In this document: one piece after another, positions 19,735 to 28,913 of the stretch
Position numbering within the stretch: the stretch's first letter is position 1
Layout of the letters: every line of letters begins with the position of its first letter
IMG/VR virus record: IMGVR_UViG_3300034374_000274
Span: 1-39,110 of that record
Source: a virus
Length of the DNA: 39,110 bases
Strand: one strand, 5' to 3'
Made by a program: the position numbers and the translations under genes
The notes under the pieces: generated by a model
What the model was told of the DNA's origin: nothing
Seen by the model: only the letters and a program-made list of their open reading frames with translations
The model's database searches: none

Positions 19735-21626
19735 ATAACCAACTACCAACAGATTACCAGGCTTTTATCCACAAGTCACGGTATGCAAAGTACCGTGAAG
19801 GATCTGGCCGTGAATCCTGGAGTGATACCGTATCTCGTTTTATGACTAATGTAGTTCGAGACTTGGTGGATTCAGAAACAAAGTTTAAACTAGAACAGGC
19901 TATTCTAGGTCTAGAGGTAATGCCCTCTATGCGATCTCTTATGACTGCCGGACCTGCAGCAGACAGGGACAATACCTGTATGTACAACTGTAGCTACCTA
20001 CCCGTAGATGACCTTAAGTCCTTCGATGAGGCTATGTTTATCCTCCTCTGTGGCACGGGAGTTGGCTTCAGTGTAGAGAGGCAAGCCATCAACAAGCTTC
20101 CAGATGTTCCTCAACTCTTCGACAGTGAGACTAATATCGTCGTCAAGGACTCCAAGGAGGGGTGGGCTAAGGCTCTTCGTCAATTGATTGCACTCCTATA
20201 CTCTGGTGAGATCCCAACTTGGGATGTGTCTAAGGTACGTCCAGCTGGAGCACCTCTTAAAACTTTTGGTGGTAGGGCTTCTGGTCCAGCCCCTTTGGTT
20301 GACCTGTTTAACTTTACTATTAGCACTTTCAAGAAAGCTTCAGGACGTAAACTCAGCTCTATCGAGTGTCACGATATTATGTGTAAGATTGGTGAGGTAG
20401 TAGTTGTAGGTGGTGTACGCCGCAGTGCAATGATCAGTCTGTCTAATTTGAGTGATGACCGGATGCGTCATGCTAAGTCAGGACAATGGTGGGAGAATAA
20501 TCCACAACGTGCCTTGGCTAACAACTCTGTCTCCTACACTGAAAAACCAGACAGTGTCTCTTTTATGCGTGAGTGGATGGCTTTAGTTGAGTCTGGTTCT
20601 GGTGAACGTGGTATCTTTAACCGTGAAGCATCTAAGAAACAAGCTGGATTAAATGGTAGACGTGATCCTAACTATGATTTTGGTACAAATCCTTGTTCGG
20701 AAATTATACTACGACCGATGCAATTTTGCAACTTAACAGAGTGTGTAGTACGTGCTACAGATACTTTAGAAACTTTGGAGGAGAAAGTACGCCTAGCCAC
20801 TATCTTAGGTACAATTCAATCTACCTATACCAAGTTTCCTTACTTACGTAAGAAGTGGGCAGACAATACTGAAGATGAACGTCTACTTGGTGTGTCTCTT
20901 ACTGGCATTATGGATAACCCTTTAATGACAACAAAGAATGTGGGATTGGAGAAAACTCTTGGCAAACTTAGATCTTTGGCCGTGGCTACTAATGCTGAGT
21001 GGGCTAAACGCCTTGGCATCCCTGTTGCTGCTGCTATCAGCTGCGTTAAACCTTCGGGAACAGTATCACAGTTGGTTGACTCCTCTTCTGGTATTCATGC
21101 TCGTCACAGCCCCTATTATATTCGGACTGTTCGTGGTGATAACAAAGATCCTCTGACACAGTTTATGATTGACCAAGGCATTCCTAATGAGCCTGATGTG
21201 TTTAAACCTGAGCAGACTACAGTCTTTAGTTTTCCTCAGATGGCACCTAAAGGTGCTGTATGTACATCGGACATCTCTGCTATTGAACAGTTAAAGATGT
21301 GGCTACAGTATCAAAGGCATTGGTGTGAACATAAACCTTCAGTGACTATAAACGTAAAGTCAGAGGAGTGGATGGAAGTAGGTGCATTTGTTTACAAATA
21401 TTTTGACGAGATGTCTGGTGTATCATTCCTACCATACAATGAACACACGTATCAGCAAGCACCTTATCAAGAAGTAGGTAAGAGTGATTACAACTCTCTC
21501 AAGTCTCTCATGCCTAAGTCTATCGACTGGTCTAAACTCTCCGAGTATGAGAACGAAGATAATACTTCTGGGAGTCAGACACTTGCTTGCACTGGCGACT
21601 CATGCGAAATCGTAGACCTAGTGTAG
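19731..21626 (+). CDS. Ribonucleotide reductase, class II (B12-dependent)
   Basis: A 631-residue single-chain enzyme of the RTPR type that reduces ribonucleotides with adenosylcobalamin. Visible landmarks are DNTCMYNCSY (first active-site Cys, about 85), ILLCGTGVGFSVER, GGVRRSAMISL, FGTNPCSEIILRPMQFCNL (radical Cys and Glu, about 320), KPSGTVSQLVDSSSGIHARH and the C-terminal shuttle pair ACTGDSC. It is shorter than the Lactobacillus enzyme (about 740). No R2-type small subunit or glycyl-radical motif is present. B12 dependence ties the phage to a host that makes or imports cobalamin. Confidence 0.93.
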   Translation: MNNQLPTDYQAFIHKSRYAKYREGSGRESWSDTVSRFMTNVVRDLVDSETKFKLEQAILGLEVMPSMRSLMTAGPAADRDNTCMYNCSYLPVDDLKSFDEAMFILLCGTGVGFSVERQAINKLPDVPQLFDSETNIVVKDSKEGWAKALRQLIALLYSGEIPTWDVSKVRPAGAPLKTFGGRASGPAPLVDLFNFTISTFKKASGRKLSSIECHDIMCKIGEVVVVGGVRRSAMISLSNLSDDRMRHAKSGQWWENNPQRALANNSVSYTEKPDSVSFMREWMALVESGSGERGIFNREASKKQAGLNGRRDPNYDFGTNPCSEIILRPMQFCNLTECVVRATDTLETLEEKVRLATILGTIQSTYTKFPYLRKKWADNTEDERLLGVSLTGIMDNPLMTTKNVGLEKTLGKLRSLAVATNAEWAKRLGIPVAAAISCVKPSGTVSQLVDSSSGIHARHSPYYIRTVRGDNKDPLTQFMIDQGIPNEPDVFKPEQTTVFSFPQMAPKGAVCTSDISAIEQLKMWLQYQRHWCEHKPSVTINVKSEEWMEVGAFVYKYFDEMSGVSFLPYNEHTYQQAPYQEVGKSDYNSLKSLMPKSIDWSKLSEYENEDNTSGSQTLACTGDSCEIVDLV

Positions 21627-21802
21627 GGTCTACACCCTCACCCTGCGTAAAGATCTGTCAGATAAAAGACGGGTACTGCGCAGGGTGTTTAAGGACCATA
21701 GACGAGATTAGGGACTGGATGATAATGTCGGACTATGAGCAAAAGAAACTGTTACGTGAACTGAATTGGAGAAAAGAACACAATGTATGTGGTGATAACT
21801 AG
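21602..21802 (+). CDS. DUF1289-family protein, 66 aa
   Basis: From ATG 21602: PSPCVKICQIKDGYCAGCLR, then TIDEIRDWMIMSDYEQKKLL. CxxxC, then CxGCxRTxxEIxxW, is the DUF1289 signature, common in proteobacteria and probably a small zinc or Fe-S binder. It overlaps the 3' end of the reductase gene and the start of glutaredoxin, so it is co-expressed with both and may serve redox or metal supply (inference). Confidence 0.8.
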   Translation: MRNRRPSVGSTPSPCVKICQIKDGYCAGCLRTIDEIRDWMIMSDYEQKKLLRELNWRKEHNVCGDN

Positions 21803-22028
21803 AGAGCAGTGTAACTTTTGTGACTTAGCTAAAGCAATGCTAAAGAATAAAAACATTGGTTATGTAGAATATAATGTCCATTCTACCAGTTCTAAATGGA
21901 TTTTAACCTTGCTAAAGAAGACAAATCTCAGTACAGTACCTCAAATCTTTGATGACAAAGGTGGTCACGTAGGTGGTTATAGGGAATTAAGGGAGCTTTT
22001 AAATGGCGGCAGTGAGAAAGAATTTTAA
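21783..22028 (+). CDS. grx: Glutaredoxin
   Basis: 81 residues with the thioredoxin fold: REQCNFCDLAK (active site CNFC, residues 10-13), the cis-Pro loop STVPQIF and the glutathione-contact turn GGHVGGYREL. It gives electrons to the C-terminal cysteines of the ribonucleotide reductase two genes upstream. ATG overlaps the DUF1289 gene by 20 bases and its end overlaps the following gene by 26 bases. Confidence 0.9.
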   Translation: MYVVITREQCNFCDLAKAMLKNKNIGYVEYNVHSTSSKWILTLLKKTNLSTVPQIFDDKGGHVGGYRELRELLNGGSEKEF

Positions 22029-22449
22029 CAGAGCCTTGTACGAGGCTTACGACAAACAAGCTAAGGATGCTCTTGTATCCCACCTAAAATCTAAAAAGCA
22101 TGTTATCGTAAATACAGAAGAAAACTACTTTGTAGACGTTGTCTCGCAAAAACACGGGCTAACATTCTTCAATGAAGCTGAAGTTAAAGTAGCTTGGGAA
22201 AACGATTGGCCTGAACATTGGGATGAGATACGTATACCAGAACGTAAGCAACGCCTACTAGATAAGTATGAGGGCAACGATGGAGTGCTAAACTTTTACG
22301 TCTTTCGTAAGGATCTAAAACAAGCCTGGCGTATTAAAGATACGTTACTTACCAAAGAAAGCTTAAAAGAAGCTAAAGGTCGGTACATTAAACCTGGAGA
22401 ATTATTCTTCCACATCCCGTATACAAAAGCAGAGCTAGTAAAACTATGA
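22003..22449 (+). CDS. Hypothetical protein with nuclease-like core, 148 aa
   Basis: MAAVRKNFNRALYEAYDKQA... with VIVNTEENYFVDVVSQKHGL and FFNEAEVKVAWENDWPEHWD. The sequence D-(about 13)-E-x-E-V-K, followed by a helix, recalls the PD-(D/E)XK core, and RIPERKQRLL and ELFFHIPYTKAELV fit the rest of such a fold. I do not recognise the family with confidence. It could be a DNA-processing nuclease or an inactive relative. Confidence 0.7.
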   Translation: MAAVRKNFNRALYEAYDKQAKDALVSHLKSKKHVIVNTEENYFVDVVSQKHGLTFFNEAEVKVAWENDWPEHWDEIRIPERKQRLLDKYEGNDGVLNFYVFRKDLKQAWRIKDTLLTKESLKEAKGRYIKPGELFFHIPYTKAELVKL

Positions 22450-22664
22450 GTGATAACGTAAATAAACCTCCACACTATGGTCAGGGTGATATCGAGTGTA
22501 TCACATATATTAAAGACATCTTGACAGATGAGGAGCTAATAGGTTATTATAGGGGTAACGTTGCTAAATACTTGCACCGTTGGAGGTATAAGAATGGTCT
22601 AGAGGATTTAAAAAAAGCACGATGGTATTTGGAAGCACTTATTCAACTTCAAAGCAAAGAGTAA
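22446..22664 (+). CDS. DUF3310 protein, 72 aa
   Basis: The DUF3310 pattern is clear: VNKPPHYGQGDIECITYIKD, GYYRGNVAKYLHRWRYKNGL, EDLKKARWYLEAL. The family is common in phages; it is related, as I recall, to part of T7 gp1.7, a nucleotide kinase, but small stand-alone forms have no proven role. ATG overlaps the previous TGA (ATGA). Its position at the end of the nucleotide-metabolism block fits. Confidence 0.85.
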   Translation: MSDNVNKPPHYGQGDIECITYIKDILTDEELIGYYRGNVAKYLHRWRYKNGLEDLKKARWYLEALIQLQSKE

Positions 22665-22692
22665 GGCCATCCCTAAAACAAGGAGTTGGTAG

Positions 22693-22899
22693 TTGAAAGA
22701 GGATTTAGAGAAAGAGGCAAAAAAGTTTACTCAACAAAAACGTAAAATTGTTTCAAGCAAAGGTCTGACAGCAAGGATATATCTTGCTGGCCAGGCTTTA
22801 ACTGGTCTTCTAGCAGGTGCAAGATCCAGTAACAATATGCGGGATATAAAGAAACAAGCATACGACTGGGCAGACTACATGCTGGATGAAGATACTTAA
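22693..22899 (+). CDS. Hypothetical helical protein with TTG start, 68 aa
   Basis: TTG at 22693 has AGGAG seven bases upstream. The product (MKEDLEKEAKKFTQQKRKIV..., ARIYLAGQALTGLLAGARSS, MRDIKKQAYDWADYMLDED) is fully helical, with a basic first half and an acidic end. No family recognised. It is the last plus-strand gene before the bidirectional terminator. Confidence 0.65.
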   Translation: MKEDLEKEAKKFTQQKRKIVSSKGLTARIYLAGQALTGLLAGARSSNNMRDIKKQAYDWADYMLDEDT

Positions 22900-22906
22900 A
22901 AAAAGA

Positions 22907-22923
22907 GGGGGCGTTAAGCCCCC
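22907..22923. terminator. Bidirectional terminator between converging arms
   Basis: GGGGGC (22907-22912), GTTAA and GCCCCC (22918-22923) make a six-pair GC stem, followed by TTAATTT on the plus strand and, reading the minus strand, by TCTTTTTTT. It ends both the early plus-strand transcript and the late minus-strand transcript; the T-run is better in the minus direction. Confidence 0.85.
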
Positions 22924-22928
22924 TTAAT

Positions 22929-25900
22929 TTATTGAACTACTTTGTTCCAGTCGTCGTAGGTATCAACAAGATTTTTAATCTTTAAGAGTTGTTGATAACC
23001 ATCCTCCATCTCTAGTATCTTCTCCATCTTTTGATCGTAGGTATCAGTGCTTCCAAATTCAAATGGTAGAAGGTTTAATACTTTTTCCACTACTTTTTTC
23101 TTACTGCTAAGTTTTCTTACAACATCCATTGTTTGAGGTACTTGGCCACCATTCTCCATCTGATTGACTACCATAGCCTTGGCACCCTCTCTAACCTCAT
23201 TTAGTACAAGTTCCTTTTGATCTTGTCTCATCTTGAAGTAATTAGGATACTTAGCCATAGCCAATTCAGACTGGGTCTGTAGTGCAGGGGCTAACATCCC
23301 GTCCATGTAGTTCTTTACTTTCGCAGGACCAGTCCAACGAACCTGGGTAAAGATATTAGCACCAGCTGAGTTAAACATAGCCTCAACTAAGTTAGGATTC
23401 TTAGAAGACCTAACCATTAGTTGCTTACCAACATCTACATCCTTTCCAGAAGCAAAGCCTCTTGTAGGTGTAGCCCTTCTCTCCATACCCTCTGCTTGTC
23501 CGGTAAGTTGATTAAGGTAACGACCTGCATCATTAAAAAATCTATTACCTTGACGAAGGTCGGGGTTCATCTCTTTACCCTCAAGCAATCCATAAGCAGT
23601 GTTCACTGGATCAAGATGGCGAGTAAATCCAGAAACTACCTTCGAACCTGATGCAGCAAGCATACTGTAGGCAAGAGGACCATAGTCACCATCTTTAGCC
23701 ATCTGCCAAGATCTTCCCATAGAAGCTCCGAGATCGTCAAGGTCTCTCAGTGCTTGCCCTGGACCTACCTGGACTGTAAGATCAACCCAAAGATCGTCAG
23801 GAATACCTGACATAAATCTTTTACGGAACTCAGAGTCAGTCAACATACGTTGAGCTGCCTTAGACATGTCCATCTCACCAGTCTCAATCATACCATGAGC
23901 AATGGCCTGGCTACTAGCTCTTATCAGAGATATAGGCCATTCAAACTCACGGTTCCTGACCGTACCATCGTCCTGCCTATCTTGCTTCCAACTCAGGCCA
24001 CTTTCTATTCTTTCGACAGCACTATCACCAGTTTCAGTTTCAAATCCTATTTGACCACCAACACCGTAGCTAACTGCACCCCAACCTACAACCATTTTAG
24101 AAAATAGTTCTACACCATCATCAGTTACAGGATCAATCTGTTTACCGATAGTTTTAGCTGTAACATATCTTAAGTAGTTTACCCCACTAAGATCTCCAGC
24201 AGTTGCTATAGTTGTGTTCAAGAAGCTCCCGAAAGGTACAACATAACCACCCATAGAACGGTTGGTAACTGTTTCGATAAACCTTGCAGACTTTCTCATA
24301 AAGTTTGTAGCAGGTAAGGTAGACCAGTTTACAGAGGCAGTTTCCCTCATAGTACGGTAAGCAGCTTGCTCCATGATCTCACGGAACTCTGGTTTAGCCA
24401 TAGTAAACTCTACATCAGGATTGGAGAAGAACTCCTCTGGAGTTACTCCATACTTCTTCATAATACCCTGGTTAAGGTTTGTACCGAAAGCAAAACGTTT
24501 AGTAAGGTTATCCTGAAGCCTGGCTAATGTTAGTGTTTGCACACCCTTTGTGTATGCATCAGCACCCTTCCAAAGAAACTCTTCAGTCTTTCCTATAGCT
24601 GTTCTTACAGGTCCAGCATCCTTAAGTCGTTTCTTGTAAGAAGCTCCATCAAGATTAAACATCTCTAAAGAATCAGTAACACCACCGTCACCTGCAATAT
24701 CTCTAAATAACTTTTCTGCAATCTTAGGGTTCATTGCAAGAACAGCATCAGCATATTCAATAGGGATATCTGGGGACAATGCATCAGCAACTCTGCGGAA
24801 TGATCCACCCCACTCTCCATAGGCTCTGTTGTAAAAATTTACTGCAGCCTCTTCGTTACCAAGACCTTTTGCAATAGCACCACGAGACAGATCTATAGCA
24901 CCGGCAACAAAGTCTGCAGCAGTATTAAGAGATACAAGTGTTTTAAAGCCTTGAAGGTTAGCACCAGTAGTAGATAGGTGAGAGGTAATTAGTCGTTTAT
25001 ACAAAGACAGTGCAGCTTGATTGTGTTGTGGACCTTCCGAAGGTTGTATCCTCTTGTACAACTCAAGCATACCTTTGTTACTAACACCTGCCTTTTGCAA
25101 TCTAGACAGCTCAGATGCAATCCACAGATTTTCACCCGCCAAACTAGTGCTGTTTTTCATTACAGCTTCCATCATAGCAGGGGAGACTTTACCTTTTTCT
25201 GTACGTACACCATCGAGTACGTAACCAGTTTCTTCTTCCCAGGTTTTAACCATCTTATCAAGTTTAGACGGATTAATAAAACGTATAGTCCTTGCAAAGG
25301 CACCAGTTGTCTTGTACTTCTTTATGATCTCTGGATGCATCACAAACCCAGCATCATTTAGAGCTTCAAAATAACCTTTAACTCCATTTTCTGGATCACC
25401 AAACCAAAAGAATTTAGAGAATGCATTAGTGGCTGCAAGGTCTCTTCTCTTTTCACCCCTAGAAGCAATTAACCTATCAGCTTCATCTTTAGCTTGTTCC
25501 CAAGGTAAGAAGTTAATCTTACCTCTAGCAGATAACGTACCAAACTGTTCATCAAGAGATTGAAACAAGCCGTTCTTGTCCAGTGCCTGACCAAGCTTTT
25601 TCCAAGCTTCATCTGGACCATGTTTCTTAATCATCTTGTCGATGTTTTGATACGAAAGAATAGTATTCTTTGCAAAGGGAGACCTTCTAGCTTCCTTAAA
25701 CAGTGCTGATCCACCTGCAACTACGGGAAAGAGCATAGATCCTGCAGCAGTAAGAGCACCTTCAGCCTTGCTGTACTCGTCCTGTGCACCAACTTCTATC
25801 AGCTGCATCTGTCTACCAAAGTCTTGCCCAAGTGCAAATGCACCGTCTACCGTAGCCATTGGCATAGCCTTTGCCATAGCATTGCTTATAGCAATAGTTG

Positions 25901-26819
25901 CAGCTTTCTTTGTAGCACCTTTTTCAATAGCATCTGTATAGGCTGCAGTCAGCATTTTTTGAAGTGCAGCACCTGTAGCTTTTGTACCCCCTGCAGTTAA
26001 AACTTTACCTATACCAAACGACAAGATAGTTACAGGATCCCATACCGCAGCTGAGGTGTAGTCTACGATACCATCGAACATCTCTGGCCAACTACCTTCA
26101 CCAGTAAAGATATTACCCATCTGGTTAAAAAGTAAGTACCCTCCAGCAAGGCGTCTTTTAGTTTCGTCGTCTGCCCCCAGGGTATAAGTAATCTCATTAG
26201 CAACAGTAACTGATTGTGCAGCATCAAAAGTTCTTTGATAATTTTGGTAGATCTCAAATGCTTTTTCTGGCTCCATCGCCCTGTAGTTACGGTTCATTAG
26301 AGCAGAACCGCCAGTAGCACCCCCCATCACACCTGCAACACTTTTAGTAACTTTACCGAAGGTTGTTGATTCGGGAAATCTTGCCTCTAAAGATTGGTAC
26401 ACAATCTCCATAAGGTCTGGATCAGCAATGATGTCTTCTTTAGTTAGAGGCTTATTGTCGTACTTATCAAAAATATCGTATACGTTTAAAAAACGATCTT
26501 CTGCCTCTAGGGTAAAACCTCCAAATGGAACTTGAAGATCTTTTAGTGTAAATGGAGAGCTTAAATCTTGTGCTTGCTGCACTGGTGTCTCAGATACACC
26601 TGTTTGAGGGTATAAGTCACCCAGAGTAAACCCTTCAGATGTAGGCTCCCCTTCAGTGGGTACTTCTACTGTAGGTTGTTCTGATACAGGAACTTCTGGT
26701 GTAAGTTCAGGCACCTCTGATGTAGGCTCTGTTGTTGTTTCCAGAGTAGTTATGATAGGCTCTACATCAGGTACGACAACATCTTTCTCTAGATCAGCTA
26801 GAGTAAATCCATCTGCCAT
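22929..26819 (-). CDS. Very large internal virion / DNA-ejection protein, 1296 aa
   Basis: Last gene of the late train. The N-terminal 115 residues are low complexity, Pro/Glu/Thr-rich, and contain four copies of a GFTLxDL motif (GFTLADL, GFTLGDL, FTLKDL, GFTL). The rest is mostly helical, with Ala/Gly-rich segments (VAGVMGGATGGSAL, AVWDPVTILSFGIGKVLTAG) that could insert into membranes. By size and position it corresponds to T7 gp16-type core proteins that are ejected to form a channel. No transglycosylase motif is seen here; that activity appears to be in the 289-residue protein. Assignment rests on size and context. Confidence 0.75.
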   Translation of the reverse strand: MADGFTLADLEKDVVVPDVEPIITTLETTTEPTSEVPELTPEVPVSEQPTVEVPTEGEPTSEGFTLGDLYPQTGVSETPVQQAQDLSSPFTLKDLQVPFGGFTLEAEDRFLNVYDIFDKYDNKPLTKEDIIADPDLMEIVYQSLEARFPESTTFGKVTKSVAGVMGGATGGSALMNRNYRAMEPEKAFEIYQNYQRTFDAAQSVTVANEITYTLGADDETKRRLAGGYLLFNQMGNIFTGEGSWPEMFDGIVDYTSAAVWDPVTILSFGIGKVLTAGGTKATGAALQKMLTAAYTDAIEKGATKKAATIAISNAMAKAMPMATVDGAFALGQDFGRQMQLIEVGAQDEYSKAEGALTAAGSMLFPVVAGGSALFKEARRSPFAKNTILSYQNIDKMIKKHGPDEAWKKLGQALDKNGLFQSLDEQFGTLSARGKINFLPWEQAKDEADRLIASRGEKRRDLAATNAFSKFFWFGDPENGVKGYFEALNDAGFVMHPEIIKKYKTTGAFARTIRFINPSKLDKMVKTWEEETGYVLDGVRTEKGKVSPAMMEAVMKNSTSLAGENLWIASELSRLQKAGVSNKGMLELYKRIQPSEGPQHNQAALSLYKRLITSHLSTTGANLQGFKTLVSLNTAADFVAGAIDLSRGAIAKGLGNEEAAVNFYNRAYGEWGGSFRRVADALSPDIPIEYADAVLAMNPKIAEKLFRDIAGDGGVTDSLEMFNLDGASYKKRLKDAGPVRTAIGKTEEFLWKGADAYTKGVQTLTLARLQDNLTKRFAFGTNLNQGIMKKYGVTPEEFFSNPDVEFTMAKPEFREIMEQAAYRTMRETASVNWSTLPATNFMRKSARFIETVTNRSMGGYVVPFGSFLNTTIATAGDLSGVNYLRYVTAKTIGKQIDPVTDDGVELFSKMVVGWGAVSYGVGGQIGFETETGDSAVERIESGLSWKQDRQDDGTVRNREFEWPISLIRASSQAIAHGMIETGEMDMSKAAQRMLTDSEFRKRFMSGIPDDLWVDLTVQVGPGQALRDLDDLGASMGRSWQMAKDGDYGPLAYSMLAASGSKVVSGFTRHLDPVNTAYGLLEGKEMNPDLRQGNRFFNDAGRYLNQLTGQAEGMERRATPTRGFASGKDVDVGKQLMVRSSKNPNLVEAMFNSAGANIFTQVRWTGPAKVKNYMDGMLAPALQTQSELAMAKYPNYFKMRQDQKELVLNEVREGAKAMVVNQMENGGQVPQTMDVVRKLSSKKKVVEKVLNLLPFEFGSTDTYDQKMEKILEMEDGYQQLLKIKNLVDTYDDWNKVVQ

Positions 26820-26820
26820 A

Positions 26821-28329
26821 TTATTTTCCTTTGTATGGACCTGTCACGGTTTGACCATCGTCTCTAGTATAAGTTACAACATCACCTACTTTGATAATTC
26901 CATATTCAATAAGAGACCTAAGCACAGAAACATTAGGAACTACGATAGGGGCTGCATCCTTAGCCTCTTTTATATAATCGGGTAGAACCGCAGTTCTCAA
27001 CTTAGGCTCTGCCTCCATTGCCTCCCCAATAACATTGTTTCCGTACAAGGAGGTTACACCATAGTAATCTGGATTATCACCTCTAGCACTATCTAAAGCC
27101 TCTGTAACAGCAAGACTCCTGGTGCCCAGCCATTCCATTAATTCTTTTGCCATTGCTTGTTGATCAGGAGTGCCTGTTTTAGACATTTCATTTACTGATG
27201 TCAAAGCTTTAGAGATGTTATTCTGCTCACTCCTACCTCTTGCAACTGAATTCTGAGTTATAATTTTTGTCCAGTCACCAAGTTTAGATGTATCTAAAGG
27301 CTCAATAACTGTAGGTTCAATTACTGCAAAACCAGATCCTTTATTAGCATAAATCCTAATAATAGATTTAGTAAGGTCGTCTAAAGGTCTTGCACCTTCC
27401 ATGCTTTCCATCTGTTTAATGATAGCTTCAGCTTGAGATGGATCAGGACTTGTAATTTCAATGGAACTTAAATAACTGTTAGCTCCGTCTCTAAACATAT
27501 CAATAGCATTTGGATCTAAAGTTTGCCCATCTTCTGTACGACCAGATTCTACAAGTTTTGTATGGTACTTTTGAAGTGTCTCGAACACAGACTTCATAAC
27601 AGCTGGGTTGTTTAAACCTGCAAGGTTAGCAAGAACTTTGTTATCTTTCTCTACACCTAGGGCAATAATACCTGCCGAATACTGTGCAATCTGAGCCATA
27701 GGGTCACTAGTACTACCTACAGCAGCAGTGAAGTCTGCACCGACAAAATCGCCGCCCGTAACTCTTTCAAAGAGGAGTTTCTGCATTTCATTTGCATGAG
27801 CAGCAATAGCAGCAGATTTAGCTGCCTCTGTCTTAATAGTATACTGGTAATCAAATTGACTATTTGCAGCAGAAGTTCTAAGTCCGATCTCTGATCTTAG
27901 ATCTTCTTGTCTTGCTTTTCTATCTCGTTCAAACTTTGTCTGATCCCAAGCCTGTAACCTACCCTCTGCATTAACTGCTTTTTGCTCGGCAAACTTGTTA
28001 AGAATAACTTGTTGATCTTTCCACCACTCTTGAGCTGCAGCCTGATCGTCTAGCTCGTAAGCCCTCTTCAGTGCTAACACATCAAGTTCAAATGCACGGC
28101 TCTCTTCTCTAGCAGCAGCAGCAGCTGCAGCAGCTTTTTCAGCAGCAGACATCTGCTGGCCGTAAGTAATAGTATTACGTTCTAACCAAGTCTTATTAGC
28201 CTCTTCATTCTGCAGTTTAAAACGTGCATTCCATTGCTCATTAGCAGCTTTTTTATCAGCTAAAAGTTCTTTCCTTGTTCTGATTCTGTCTTCACGGTTT
28301 TTTAGACCTGAGTAAAATCCTAATGCCAT
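26821..28329 (-). CDS. Internal virion protein, helical, 502 aa
   Basis: Residues 1-180 are a long charged, Ala-rich coiled coil (KKAANEQWNARFKLQNEEAN, AAEKAAAAAAAAREESRAFE). The middle is helical with SGIIALGVEKDNKVLANLAG, and a small beta-rich domain ends the protein (VGDVVTYTRDDGQTVTGPYK). It lies between the 1296-residue and 194-residue genes, overlapping the latter by one base. A T7 gp15-like core role is inferred from position and composition. Confidence 0.7.
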   Translation of the reverse strand: MALGFYSGLKNREDRIRTRKELLADKKAANEQWNARFKLQNEEANKTWLERNTITYGQQMSAAEKAAAAAAAAREESRAFELDVLALKRAYELDDQAAAQEWWKDQQVILNKFAEQKAVNAEGRLQAWDQTKFERDRKARQEDLRSEIGLRTSAANSQFDYQYTIKTEAAKSAAIAAHANEMQKLLFERVTGGDFVGADFTAAVGSTSDPMAQIAQYSAGIIALGVEKDNKVLANLAGLNNPAVMKSVFETLQKYHTKLVESGRTEDGQTLDPNAIDMFRDGANSYLSSIEITSPDPSQAEAIIKQMESMEGARPLDDLTKSIIRIYANKGSGFAVIEPTVIEPLDTSKLGDWTKIITQNSVARGRSEQNNISKALTSVNEMSKTGTPDQQAMAKELMEWLGTRSLAVTEALDSARGDNPDYYGVTSLYGNNVIGEAMEAEPKLRTAVLPDYIKEAKDAAPIVVPNVSVLRSLIEYGIIKVGDVVTYTRDDGQTVTGPYKGK

Positions 28330-28913
28330 TATCCTGCACTCCTAGCCATTAAACCTTTTAGCTCTTCCATCGGTGCCTCTGCAGTCTCTTCTGGAGCAAC
28401 CCCTTCCATAGGTTTTTCCTCTGCGTCAGCTACTATCATAGCTTCCATCTGATTTTTCATGTCATCGTCTTCTTCTGTCTCTTCACCAGACATGGTTCTC
28501 TCAGCACTTACACCAAGTTTTTTAAGCATCTTTTCTGCACGAGCTACGTTACGTTGGTAACGAATAACAGCTCTATCCCCGTCATTACTAATACCCTCAT
28601 CGTAGTCTACCCCCGTTATATCCCCAATATCTTTGATAAATTCGTGCAGTGTGGGAGCAACAATAAGACTTACATCAATACTATGCACACCTTGGAACAC
28701 AGCATTGCGAAGTATACCCTGGACCAAAGTAGGAATATCAATACCTTTTTCCAAAAAATAGCTAATATCTTCGAAAGCATCTGCATTGTTCATCTTATCT
28801 AGGTGATACATTGCTGCTTCTTCGGGGTCTGTAATGTCCGGTGGATTCTCAAAAGGAGCACCTTTTGGCTCTTGAGTTAGGGAGAACCCTGGTTGTACTC
28901 TGTCAAAAATCAT
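28329..28913 (-). CDS. Hypothetical virion-region protein, 194 aa
   Basis: MIFDRVQPGFSLTQEPKGAP..., a Pro-rich start, a helical centre (FEDISYFLEKGIDIPTLVQG) and an acidic C-terminus (MSGEETEEDDDMKNQMEAMI...). No domain recognised. Each end overlaps its neighbour by one base (TAATG), so it is translated with the internal virion genes; a minor virion or scaffold-like role is possible. Confidence 0.7.
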   Translation of the reverse strand: MIFDRVQPGFSLTQEPKGAPFENPPDITDPEEAAMYHLDKMNNADAFEDISYFLEKGIDIPTLVQGILRNAVFQGVHSIDVSLIVAPTLHEFIKDIGDITGVDYDEGISNDGDRAVIRYQRNVARAEKMLKKLGVSAERTMSGEETEEDDDMKNQMEAMIVADAEEKPMEGVAPEETAEAPMEELKGLMARSAG

